A stretch of DNA of 27,643 nucleotides, taken from contig CAZJKO010000011.1 of NCBI GenBank assembly GCA_964546995.1, positions 1-27,643 on the forward strand. The letters run 5' to 3'. The position numbers and the translations under genes were made by a program. A model generated the notes under the pieces. That model was not told where the DNA came from. It made no database searches and was given only the letters and a program-made list of their open reading frames with translations. Source of the stretch: CAZJKO01 sp964546995 (GTDB taxonomy: Bacteria > Bacillota_I > Bacilli_A > RF39 > UBA660). Below, piece by piece: positions 6,805 to 13,420 of this stretch; the first letter of the stretch is position 1; each line of letters begins with the position of its first letter.

Positions 6805-6812
6805 GGTAAAAT
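6784..6812 (+). promoter_or_regulatory. SigA-type promoter nested in a terminator
   Basis: A consensus TTGACA (6784-6789) spans the loop of the terminator hairpin. TAAAAT (6807-6812) follows after exactly 17 bases. Confidence 0.8.
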
Positions 6813-6847
6813 ATATACCTGTCACGTGAGATAAGAGGTGTATTTAG

Positions 6848-7543
6848 ATGTTTTACAATGAAATGCAAGCAATAAGAGCGTGCGAAGAGGTTCCCTCGAC
6901 GATATTTGATTTGATCAAAGAAGGTCATGAGGAACTTGTCGATAAGATTCTTTCTAAAAAAATCGTATCTATTAATACTGTTGATGAAAATGGAAATGAT
7001 GTTTTATCGAGATTATTAAAGGGGAAATATTATCGTTTAGTTCTTAAACATATGAAGACAAGAGAATGGGATATTAATCATCAAAATAACGATGGTGATA
7101 CCTTTGCTCATTTACTTGTATCTATTCATTATGTGAATGTACTAGACATTATTAAACAATTAAAAAAGAATAAAAAATTTATGCCAAATATCAAGAATAA
7201 TAAGGGGGAGAGTATTCTTGACAAATCTATTAACGATCATTACATTTATACAACCGTTAAAATACTTGAAGATGAAAGATTTACGAACATTGACGTTTTG
7301 TCGTTCAAAAATCTATATGAAACTTATGTCAAAAGCGATAACTATGGAAAATATACTAAGTTAACGAATTTGGAGATTATCGTAGGTAGTTTGGAAGATA
7401 AGAAATTGGTTCCTAAAATGAAACAATTAATGAGTTTTATTAGTAATAATTTGGATATTATTAAAGAAGAAGTTTTAAATAATCATATGGTTAAAATGGA
7501 TTCGATGATCAATTTCTTATTGGAGGAAAGTAGTGCTTCTTAG
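6848..7543 (+). CDS. Ankyrin-repeat-like protein
   Basis: The 231-residue, soluble and helix-rich protein has no signal peptide. Three units with ankyrin spacing can be read: VNTVDENGNDVLSRLLKGKY (as INTVDENGND..LSRLL), INHQNNDGDTFAHLLVSIHY and PNIKNNKGESILDKSINDHY. Each has the N-x-x-N/D-x-x-G-D/E-(T/S) turn followed by paired helices. The repeats are degenerate and the last 90 residues are helical without clear repeats. Ankyrin modules bind proteins; the partner is unknown, although the neighbouring amidoligase and membrane protein are obvious candidates. ATG 6848 follows AAGAGGTG (6833-6840). The gene has its own promoter and terminator. Confidence in a real gene is high, in the fold moderate. 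Confidence 0.75.
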   Translation: MFYNEMQAIRACEEVPSTIFDLIKEGHEELVDKILSKKIVSINTVDENGNDVLSRLLKGKYYRLVLKHMKTREWDINHQNNDGDTFAHLLVSIHYVNVLDIIKQLKKNKKFMPNIKNNKGESILDKSINDHYIYTTVKILEDERFTNIDVLSFKNLYETYVKSDNYGKYTKLTNLEIIVGSLEDKKLVPKMKQLMSFISNNLDIIKEEVLNNHMVKMDSMINFLLEESSAS

Positions 7544-7556
7544 GAAGTGCTTTTTT
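7532..7556 (+). terminator. Terminator overlapping the ankyrin-like gene stop
   Basis: AGTGCTTC (7532-7539) pairs with GAAGTGCT (7544-7551), with two G-U pairs, around TTAG that contains the stop codon; a T-run follows. Confidence 0.75.
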
Positions 7557-7610
7557 CTTGCTTAAACGTCGTATTTGGGTTATTATAATAAAAGAAATGG
7601 AAGTGGTATT

Positions 7611-9032
7611 TTGTTATTACCTAATTTAAAAGAAGAACGTAGTAGAAACAAGATCGATTATCGTAGAGAAGTGTTTGAACTTGATTCGATGTTTCAAAAT
7701 TATTTTAGTGGAAAACGTTATTTTTTGAAGACATATGGATGTCAGATGAACGAGCATGATAGTGAGAATATTCGAGCTTTACTAGAAGCGATGGGATTTA
7801 CTTCTGTCGATGATTATCTTAATGCGGATCTTATTCTTCTCAATACGTGTTCTATTCGAGAAAATGCACACAATAAAGCATTTGGAATGTTGGGGCGCGT
7901 TAAACATTTAAAGATGTTACGTCCTGATGTTATGGTGGGACTTTGTGGGTGTATGGCTCAAGAAGAGGGAGTCGTTCAAGAGATTTTATCTAAGTATTCG
8001 TTTGTGAATTTTGTCTTTGGAACGCACAATCTTTATCGTCTTCCTGTTTTATTAAAGGATAGTTTCGATCATCAAGAGCAGACGATTGAAGTATTTAGTC
8101 GCGAAGGAGATTTATATGAAGGACTTCCCGTAAAGAGAGAAAGTTCCTTTAAGGCTTATGTCAACATTATTTATGGGTGTGATAAGTTTTGTACGTACTG
8201 TATTGTTCCTTATACGAGGGGAAAACAGAGAAGTCGTTTGATGGAAGATATTTTGGAAGAAATTCAGGTTTTGATCGATGAAGGGTATCAAGAAGTGACT
8301 TTGCTTGGACAAAATGTGAATGCTTATGGGAAAGATTTAGAGTTCGGTTACGGTATGGAAGATTTATTAGAAAAAGTAGCGAAGACAGGAATACCACGAA
8401 TTCGGTTTGTTACGAGTCATCCTTGGGATTTTACGGATCGAATGATCGAGGTGATTTCTCAGTACTCTAATATTATGCCTAGCATTCATCTTCCTGTACA
8501 GTCTGGTAGTGATGCTATTTTAAAATTGATGGGGAGAAGATATACGAAAGATGAATATTTGACTCTTTTTCATAAACTAAAAAAAGCTATTCCGAATTGT
8601 GCTATTTCTACGGATATTATCGTAGGGTTTCCCAATGAGACAGAAGAAGATTTTGAACAGACTTTGGATCTTGTTCGAGAATGTCAGTTTGATAATGCGT
8701 TTACGTTTATTTATTCTCCACGTGAAGGAACTCCTGCTTCGAAGTTAGACGATAGAATTTCTCTTTCTTGTAAAGAAGAACGGTTACAGACATTAAATAA
8801 ACTTGTTAATCATTATTTTCTTCTTCATAATCAGAAATTGATTGGGAAGACAGTTCCTGTATTAGTGGAAGGTGTTTCTTCTAAAAAAGATGGAACGTTA
8901 TTGATGGGGTATACAGATACCAACAAATTAATTAATTTTAAGGGTGATCCTTCCTTGATTGGACAAATTGTTCCTGTTATGGTGACGGATGCTAAAACGT
9001 GGAGTTTAGATGGAAAACAAGTCGTGGAATAA
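7611..9032 (+). CDS. miaB: tRNA-2-methylthio-N6-dimethylallyladenosine synthase MiaB
   Basis: This radical-SAM methylthiotransferase converts i6A37 to ms2i6A37 in tRNAs that read UNN codons. The N-terminal cluster cysteines are C44 (TYGCQMN), C80 (LNTCSIREN) and C114 (LCGCMAQ). The radical-SAM triad is C190/C194/C197 (GCDKFCTYC), followed by VPYTRGKQRSR and TLLGQNVNAYG. A C-terminal TRAM region (about 400-470) binds RNA. The start is uncertain: TTG 7611 gives 473 residues and has GGAAGTGG just upstream. A further in-frame TTG at 7575 precedes the -10-like TATAAT (7584-7589) and is unlikely, and ATG 7689 has no RBS. The gene overlaps ymcA by 23 bases and leads the miaB-ymcA-cotE order known from Bacillus. 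Confidence 0.95.
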   Translation: MLLPNLKEERSRNKIDYRREVFELDSMFQNYFSGKRYFLKTYGCQMNEHDSENIRALLEAMGFTSVDDYLNADLILLNTCSIRENAHNKAFGMLGRVKHLKMLRPDVMVGLCGCMAQEEGVVQEILSKYSFVNFVFGTHNLYRLPVLLKDSFDHQEQTIEVFSREGDLYEGLPVKRESSFKAYVNIIYGCDKFCTYCIVPYTRGKQRSRLMEDILEEIQVLIDEGYQEVTLLGQNVNAYGKDLEFGYGMEDLLEKVAKTGIPRIRFVTSHPWDFTDRMIEVISQYSNIMPSIHLPVQSGSDAILKLMGRRYTKDEYLTLFHKLKKAIPNCAISTDIIVGFPNETEEDFEQTLDLVRECQFDNAFTFIYSPREGTPASKLDDRISLSCKEERLQTLNKLVNHYFLLHNQKLIGKTVPVLVEGVSSKKDGTLLMGYTDTNKLINFKGDPSLIGQIVPVMVTDAKTWSLDGKQVVE

Positions 9033-9369
9033 GGTGTTAGAAAGGGTCGATTCTCTCGTTTCGGATATTTTAGAGAGCGAACTTTATCTTTCTTATCAAA
9101 ACATAGCTGATCAATTAGAAAAACATGAGAGGGCAATGTCTTATATAGAACAAATAAAGGCAAAACAAAAAGAGATTGTTTTATCGGAAGCGAGGGAAGA
9201 AAATACTGCTTCTTTCGAAAGAGAAGTCCTTTCTCTTCAAAAAGAACTAGAATGTATTCCTCTTTATCAAGAGTATTTAGAAAAACAGAAGGAACTCGAT
9301 TTTTTGTTTCAATCTCTTAAGGGTTTTTTAGAGGAACATTTGGATCATGTCGTAAGCGACTTTTCGTGA
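9010..9369 (+). CDS. ymcA: YlbF/YmcA-family regulatory protein
   Basis: The 119-residue, almost wholly helical protein fits the Com_YlbF family (PF06133) in length and in its heptad-like pattern (ADQLEKHERAMSYIEQIKAKQKEIV, LQKELECIPLYQEYLEKQKELD). Its position directly after miaB and before cotE is that of Bacillus ymcA, which supports the symbol. In Bacillus, YmcA, YlbF and YaaT form a complex that carries iron-sulfur clusters, stimulates Spo0A phosphorylation and assists RNase Y. Cluster-ligand residues cannot be assigned here: only one cysteine (LECIP) is present. ATG 9010 lies inside miaB with GGAG five bases upstream, implying translational coupling. A terminator overlaps the stop codon. 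Confidence 0.8.
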   Translation: MENKSWNKVLERVDSLVSDILESELYLSYQNIADQLEKHERAMSYIEQIKAKQKEIVLSEAREENTASFEREVLSLQKELECIPLYQEYLEKQKELDFLFQSLKGFLEEHLDHVVSDFS

Positions 9370-9380
9370 GTCGTTTTTCT
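9355..9380 (+). terminator. Terminator overlapping the ymcA stop
   Basis: AGCGACT (9355-9361) pairs with AGTCGTT (9369-9375) with one G-U around TTTCGTG; T-rich tail. The TGA stop (9367-9369) is at the loop-stem border. Confidence 0.75.
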
Positions 9381-9400
9381 TTTCCTCTGACTATTTTTAG

Positions 9401-9430
9401 GCACAAATCCTTTTTCTTTTGCATACAGTA
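9401..9430 (+). promoter_or_regulatory. Candidate mother-cell (SigE/SigK) promoter of cotE
   Basis: CATACAGTA (9422-9430) fits both the SigE -10 (CATACAnT) and the SigK -10 (CATAnnnTA). Fourteen bases upstream, GCACAAA (9401-9407) is a partial SigE -35, and an AC for SigK lies 17 bases upstream. No SigA-like -10 is present in this gap. Assignment rests on the sequence and on the known mother-cell expression of cotE in Bacillus. Confidence 0.6.
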
Positions 9431-9448
9431 AAAGTGAGGAGGGATATT

Positions 9449-9985
9449 ATGGCTAGTTTTAAAGAAATTGTAACGAAAGCGGTCATTGGTAAAGGAAAGA
9501 AAACGTTTACTAGTACGAATCGTGTAAAAAGCGATCCAGTTCCTGCAACGATATTAGGATGTTGGGTAATCAATCATACCTTCGGTGGATATAAAAATGG
9601 TGATAAAATCACGATCGATGGTAGTTACGATGTAAATATTTGGTATTCTTACGATAATGATACCAAGACAGAAGTCGTTCGTACGACAGATCGTTATAGT
9701 GAAAGTGTCCATGTTCGAAAACGGGAAGATAGCGATTTGATTACAAATGAAGAAATCATCGTTCGGGGATTAAAACAACCAAGTTGTGTGAAAGTGGAAA
9801 TCGATGGAAACGAAATTGTCTATACGATTGAAAAAGAACTTGGGATTGAATTAGTAGGAGATACAAAGGTGAAAATAGCAATCGATGAAGAGGAAGAACC
9901 ATGGGATGATATTTTAGATGATATGGATGATATAGAAAAACAAATTGATGAAGAAGTACATGAAGAAGAATTTTTAGAAGATTAG
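9449..9985 (+). CDS. cotE: Outer spore coat morphogenetic protein CotE
   Basis: CotE directs assembly of the outer layer of the endospore coat in the mother cell. The 178-residue sequence shows the family pattern: ASFKEIVTKAVIGKGKK at the start, ILGCWVINHTFGGYKNGDKI, the nearly diagnostic YDVNIWYSYDNDTKTEVV, LKQPSCVKVEI and a GDTKVKI strand. A very acidic tail (about 148-178) matches the acidic CotE C-terminus. Start ATG 9449 lies behind GAGGAGGG; an in-frame ATG at 9419 overlaps the candidate -10 element and is rejected. Position after miaB-ymcA is the same as in Bacillus, but mutS and mutL do not follow. No terminator is visible before the rpsP promoter. Confidence 0.95.
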   Translation: MASFKEIVTKAVIGKGKKTFTSTNRVKSDPVPATILGCWVINHTFGGYKNGDKITIDGSYDVNIWYSYDNDTKTEVVRTTDRYSESVHVRKREDSDLITNEEIIVRGLKQPSCVKVEIDGNEIVYTIEKELGIELVGDTKVKIAIDEEEEPWDDILDDMDDIEKQIDEEVHEEEFLED

Positions 9986-10001
9986 TGTTAACAAAAAATA
10001 G

Positions 10002-10030
10002 TTGACATGAATATACTTTTCTATTATAAT
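10002..10030 (+). promoter_or_regulatory. Consensus SigA promoter of rpsP
   Basis: TTGACA (10002-10007) and TATAAT (10025-10030) with a 17-base spacer form a perfect consensus promoter, as expected for a ribosomal protein gene. Confidence 0.92.
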
Positions 10031-10061
10031 AGGTCATGTAGAAAGAGAGGAAAGAAGATTT

Positions 10062-10334
10062 ATGGCAGTTAAATTGAGACTTACTAGAATGGGTGCTAAA
10101 AAGCGTCCAATGTATCGTATTGTAGCAAGCGATTCTAGAACGAAAAGAGATGGAGAATATTTGGAATTAGTTGGAACATACAATCCACTTGTCCAACCAG
10201 CAGAGGTTAAAATCGATCAGGAAGTCGCATTAAAATGGTTAAATCAAGGTGCTATTCCTACTGATACCGTACGTAATTTATTCTCTAAAGAAGGTATCAT
10301 GAAAGCTTTTGCAGAACAAAAGCAAGGTAAATAA
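10062..10334 (+). CDS. rpsP: 30S ribosomal protein S16
   Basis: The product is 90 residues, the usual S16 length, with its conserved beginning MAVKLRLTRMGAKKRPMYRI, then VASDSRTKRDG, LGTYNP (here VGTYNPL) and the ALKWLNQGAIPTDTV segment. S16 binds 16S rRNA early in 30S assembly. The gene has a consensus promoter and a purine-rich RBS (GAGAGGAAAGAAG). khpA begins two bases after its stop. In Bacillus the locus continues with rimM and trmD; here it stops after khpA with a terminator. Confidence 0.97.
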   Translation: MAVKLRLTRMGAKKRPMYRIVASDSRTKRDGEYLELVGTYNPLVQPAEVKIDQEVALKWLNQGAIPTDTVRNLFSKEGIMKAFAEQKQGK

Positions 10335-10335
10335 T

Positions 10336-10584
10336 ATGGATCTTATTTTACTTACGGAAAGTATTGTGAAGGCGCTTGTTCATCATCCTGATATGGTTAG
10401 TGTCAAGGAATTTGAAAGTGACGATGAAGATTCCATGTTGATTCAAGTCATCGTTAGTCAGGAAGATATGGGGAGAATTATTGGAAAATCGGGGAAGATT
10501 GCCAATGCCATTCGAACTTTGGTGCAAGCTAGTAGTTACATTCACGATAATAAAAAGATTAAGATTAATATTGATAGTTTTTAG
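10336..10584 (+). CDS. khpA: KH-domain RNA-binding protein KhpA (YlqC)
   Basis: This 82-residue single KH-domain protein has an IIGKSGKIANAIRTLV core in which GKSG (about residues 50-53) is the GXXG loop that contacts RNA. In Firmicutes KhpA pairs with KhpB/Jag to bind RNA and affects cell division and elongation. ATG 10336 follows the rpsP stop by one base, with AAGG inside the rpsP 3' end, so expression is coupled to S16. This rpsP-khpA order is widely conserved. Confidence 0.93.
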   Translation: MDLILLTESIVKALVHHPDMVSVKEFESDDEDSMLIQVIVSQEDMGRIIGKSGKIANAIRTLVQASSYIHDNKKIKINIDSF

Positions 10585-10588
10585 AATG

Positions 10589-10615
10589 AAAAGAGGACTG
10601 TTGTCTTCTTTTTGT
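10589..10615 (+). terminator. Intrinsic terminator after khpA
   Basis: AAAAGAGGAC (10589-10598) pairs with GTCTTCTTTT (10603-10612) with one G-U, around a TGTT loop, with T's following. Confidence 0.85.
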
Positions 10616-10637
10616 TTTTCTTTTGGTGAATAATTTG

Positions 10638-10666
10638 TTGTAGAATGGGGATAAACGTATTATAAT
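10638..10666 (+). promoter_or_regulatory. SigA-type promoter of uppS-cdsA-rseP
   Basis: TTGTAG (10638-10643) and TATAAT (10661-10666) are separated by 17 bases, 20 bases before the uppS start codon. Confidence 0.8.
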
Positions 10667-10686
10667 ATTAGTAGTAAGGTGATTTT

Positions 10687-11397
10687 ATGGAGCAGAGAAA
10701 GATACCTTGTCATGTTGGTATTATCATGGATGGTAATGGTCGTTGGGCGAAGGAAAAGGGTTTATCGAGGAGTTTAGGGCATAAAGCTGGTGCAAATAAT
10801 TTGAAGCAGTTACTTCCTCACATTTTAAAAATTGGGGTAAAATATTTGAGTCTTTATGCTTTTTCTTCCGAAAACTTTAAACGGGATCCTTCCGAAGTGG
10901 AATACTTGATGAATTTGTTTATAGAAAATTTTGAAAAGGAGTTTTCTCGTCTTCAAAAAGAGGGAATTCGAATTGTATTTTCAGGGAGGAGAGAACCACT
11001 TCGCGAAGATGTACTAAAGGTTATGGATGAGATTACGGAAAAGTCTTCTTGTAACGATAGAGCGACTTTAAACATTTGTCTTAATTATGGTGGACAGGAT
11101 GAGATTGTCGATATGACCAAGAAAATAGGAGAACGACTTTTGAAAGGGGAGATTCAACTTTCCGATATTACAAAAGAACTTGTGAATTCGTCTCTTTATC
11201 AAGATTTGCCACCTTTAGATTACGTGATTCGTACGAGTGGAGAAATGCGCATTAGCAATTTCATGTTGTGGCAATCTTCCTATGCAGAATACTATTTTCC
11301 AGAGGTATACTTTCCCGATTTTCATGAAAAAGAATTCGATTTGGCTTTGTCCCTATATCAAAATAGAGATCGACGCTTTGGAGGTGTTAAGAAATGA
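10687..11397 (+). CDS. uppS: Undecaprenyl (isoprenyl) diphosphate synthase
   Basis: This cis-prenyltransferase condenses farnesyl diphosphate with isopentenyl diphosphate to make the C55 lipid carrier for peptidoglycan and teichoic acid. At 236 residues it is of normal length. Motifs: IMDGNGRWA with catalytic D15, LGHKAGA, SLYAFSSENFKR, and the C-terminal RTSGEMRISNFMLWQSSYAE with the substrate-binding Arg and Ser. It opens a three-gene envelope operon and overlaps cdsA by four bases (ATGA), so it is translationally coupled. ATG 10687 has AAGGTGAT upstream. Confidence 0.97.
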   Translation: MEQRKIPCHVGIIMDGNGRWAKEKGLSRSLGHKAGANNLKQLLPHILKIGVKYLSLYAFSSENFKRDPSEVEYLMNLFIENFEKEFSRLQKEGIRIVFSGRREPLREDVLKVMDEITEKSSCNDRATLNICLNYGGQDEIVDMTKKIGERLLKGEIQLSDITKELVNSSLYQDLPPLDYVIRTSGEMRISNFMLWQSSYAEYYFPEVYFPDFHEKEFDLALSLYQNRDRRFGGVKK

Positions 11398-12194
11398 TGA
11401 TACGAGTTCGTAGTGCTATTATTATGGCGATTATTGCTATTCCATTACTTATCTTAGGTGGAGTTCCTTTTGCTTTTTTTGCTTCCATTTTATCTAGTGC
11501 TTCTCTTTATGAACTTTTACATATGCGAGAGAGCAAGAAGCCTTTTCCATTCTTACTTAAGATCTTTGCTTATTTGATGGTATTATTTTTCTGTCTTGGT
11601 AACTATCAATCTACGACACTTAGTTATTTACTCGATTATAAAGTTATGTCTTTCTTGATCTTTGCCTTTTTACTTCCGATGGTTTTTATCAATGATAATA
11701 AAAAGTACAATCTAAACGATGCTTTATTTTTGATTGGTTCTATTTTATTTATTGGATTATCGTTTAATTTATTTATTTTAATTCGTAATTCTGGTATGGC
11801 TTACTTAATTTATCTTTTGCTTATTACGATTGTTACCGATACATTTGCTTTTATTACAGGGAAGTATATTGGCGTTCATAAACTTGCACCGAAGATTTCT
11901 CCTAAGAAGACAGTGGAAGGATTCTTTGGGGGAGTTTTGATGGGGACCTTTGTCGCTAGCATGTTTTATTCTTTTGTTATTTCTTCTCACGTTTCTCTCG
12001 TTGTTTTAATTTTGATTACATTTATGCTTAGTGTTGTTGGACAGTTAGGTGATTTGGTTTTCTCTAGTATTAAGCGTTACTATGATAAGAAAGACTTTTC
12101 TTTGCTTATTCCAGGTCACGGGGGTCTATTAGATCGCTTAGATAGTCTCATCTTTGTCGTTTTAGCATTTATTCTTTGCTTATCTTGGATATAG
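11394..12194 (+). CDS. cdsA: Phosphatidate cytidylyltransferase (CDP-diacylglycerol synthase)
   Basis: The 266-residue polytopic membrane protein has about seven hydrophobic helices. The CdsA signature is complete near the C-terminus: GDLVFSSIKRYYDKKDFS followed by LIPGHGGLLDRLDSLIF. ISPKKTVEGFFGG is also typical. It makes CDP-diacylglycerol, the precursor of phosphatidylglycerol and related phospholipids, from phosphatidate and CTP. The start overlaps the uppS stop. In many bacteria dxr lies between cdsA and rseP; here rseP follows directly after 13 bases. Confidence 0.96.
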   Translation: MMIRVRSAIIMAIIAIPLLILGGVPFAFFASILSSASLYELLHMRESKKPFPFLLKIFAYLMVLFFCLGNYQSTTLSYLLDYKVMSFLIFAFLLPMVFINDNKKYNLNDALFLIGSILFIGLSFNLFILIRNSGMAYLIYLLLITIVTDTFAFITGKYIGVHKLAPKISPKKTVEGFFGGVLMGTFVASMFYSFVISSHVSLVVLILITFMLSVVGQLGDLVFSSIKRYYDKKDFSLLIPGHGGLLDRLDSLIFVVLAFILCLSWI

Positions 12195-12207
12195 GAGGGT
12201 AGAAAAT

Positions 12208-13308
12208 ATGAGCAATTTGTTTTTTCTTGGAAGTTTTAATTTGGGACGTTTTTTGACACAGAATATCCCAACTCTTCTTTGTTTTATATTGGTACTTGGC
12301 ATTGTGGTTTTGGTTCACGAAACAGGACATTTTCTTTTTGCTAAGTTATGTGGTATTTACGTTTATGAATTTTCGATTGGTATGGGTCCTAAATTATTCC
12401 ACTATAAGAAAAAGGGTGGAGAGACGGAATACTGTATTCGAATGATTCCTATTGGGGGATTTGTACAGTTAGCTGGGGAAGAAGTAGAAGATGATTCGAA
12501 GATTCCTAAAGATCGTAAATTACAAGCAAAGAAACCTTGGCAAAGGTTTTTGACGATGTTTTTTGGAGCAGGGTTTAATTTTCTTTTTGCGATGCTTTTA
12601 CTTTTTGCAATTGGTCTATTCTATGGTGCTCCTCAGATGGATCCTGTGTTAAATGAAATTGAAGTTGGTTCTAAAGCTTATGAAGCAGGACTTGAAAAGG
12701 GAGATCGCATTTTAAAAATTGATGGGAAAACGATAAATACTATCGATGATATTTCTCTTTATCTTACGATTTCTAAACACGATAAACCGACGGAGTTTGT
12801 TGTAGAAAAAGCGTCTAAAGAAAAAGTGACTTACGAAATTATGCCGGAAGAAGAGAAACAAGGAGATAGTACTGTTTATCATTATGGAATTGGATTGCAA
12901 GCAGAAAAGGAACGAGGGTTGTTTGTTTCTTTGAAATATATGGTTTGTAAAACAGGGGCTTTGTTTAAACAGATGTGGGTTACGATTATGAATTTATTTA
13001 CTGGTGGAATTAAGGTAAGTCAGTTATCTGGACCTGTTGGTATCTATAATATTGTTGGAGAACAAAGTAAAACAGGTTTTGCGAATATGATGTATTTGGT
13101 TGCCTTTTTAAGTATCAATGTGGGATTTATCAATTTGCTTCCTTTCCCTGCTTTCGATGGTGGACGTATTCTCTTTGTTGTGATTGAAAAGATTAAGGGA
13201 AGTCCTGTAAAACCGGAGACAGAGAATATGATTCATTCTATTGGATTCTTCTTGTTGATGGCTTTGATGATCTATATTACCTTTAATGATATTCTTCGGT
13301 TGTTTTAA
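12208..13308 (+). CDS. rseP: Site-2 intramembrane metalloprotease RseP/RasP
   Basis: The 366-residue membrane protein has the zinc motif HETGH (37-41) in its first core helix. The third ligand motif is NLLPFPAFDGG near the C-terminus (NxxPxPxxDGG). One PDZ domain lies at about 145-215 (AYEAGLEKGDRILKIDGKTI). RseP/RasP cleaves anti-sigma factors and remnant signal peptides within the membrane, activating ECF sigma factors in Bacillus. GGAGGGTAG precedes ATG 12208. It is the last gene of the uppS-cdsA unit and is followed by a strong terminator. Confidence 0.96.
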   Translation: MSNLFFLGSFNLGRFLTQNIPTLLCFILVLGIVVLVHETGHFLFAKLCGIYVYEFSIGMGPKLFHYKKKGGETEYCIRMIPIGGFVQLAGEEVEDDSKIPKDRKLQAKKPWQRFLTMFFGAGFNFLFAMLLLFAIGLFYGAPQMDPVLNEIEVGSKAYEAGLEKGDRILKIDGKTINTIDDISLYLTISKHDKPTEFVVEKASKEKVTYEIMPEEEKQGDSTVYHYGIGLQAEKERGLFVSLKYMVCKTGALFKQMWVTIMNLFTGGIKVSQLSGPVGIYNIVGEQSKTGFANMMYLVAFLSINVGFINLLPFPAFDGGRILFVVIEKIKGSPVKPETENMIHSIGFFLLMALMIYITFNDILRLF

Positions 13309-13315
13309 TAGAAAG

Positions 13316-13348
13316 ATCAAACTATTATGATGTAGTTTGATTTTTTTT
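13316..13348 (+). terminator. Strong terminator after rseP
   Basis: ATCAAACTA (13316-13324) pairs perfectly with TAGTTTGAT (13333-13341) around TTATGATG; eight T at 13341-13348. Confidence 0.9.
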
Positions 13349-13389
13349 ATTTCTCTACTTGATATCTTGATTATAGTTTTGCTTTTGTA

Positions 13390-13398
13390 TGATATAAT
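13390..13398 (+). promoter_or_regulatory. Extended -10 promoter of priA
   Basis: TGATATAAT (13390-13398) is a full extended -10 (TGnTATAAT). The -35 region is poor (TTATAG at 13371-13376). Confidence 0.6.
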
Positions 13399-13420
13399 AA
13401 TATTGATAGGAGGAATGGAT

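Noticed and set aside
9986..10001. TGTTAACA palindrome between cotE and rpsP as an operator
   Set aside because: Eight bases of A/T-rich symmetry occur by chance and nothing else supports a regulator site.
10062..10584. SRP/rimM/trmD locus around rpsP
   Set aside because: No ffh, rimM or trmD sequence is present on either side; only rpsP and khpA can be supported.
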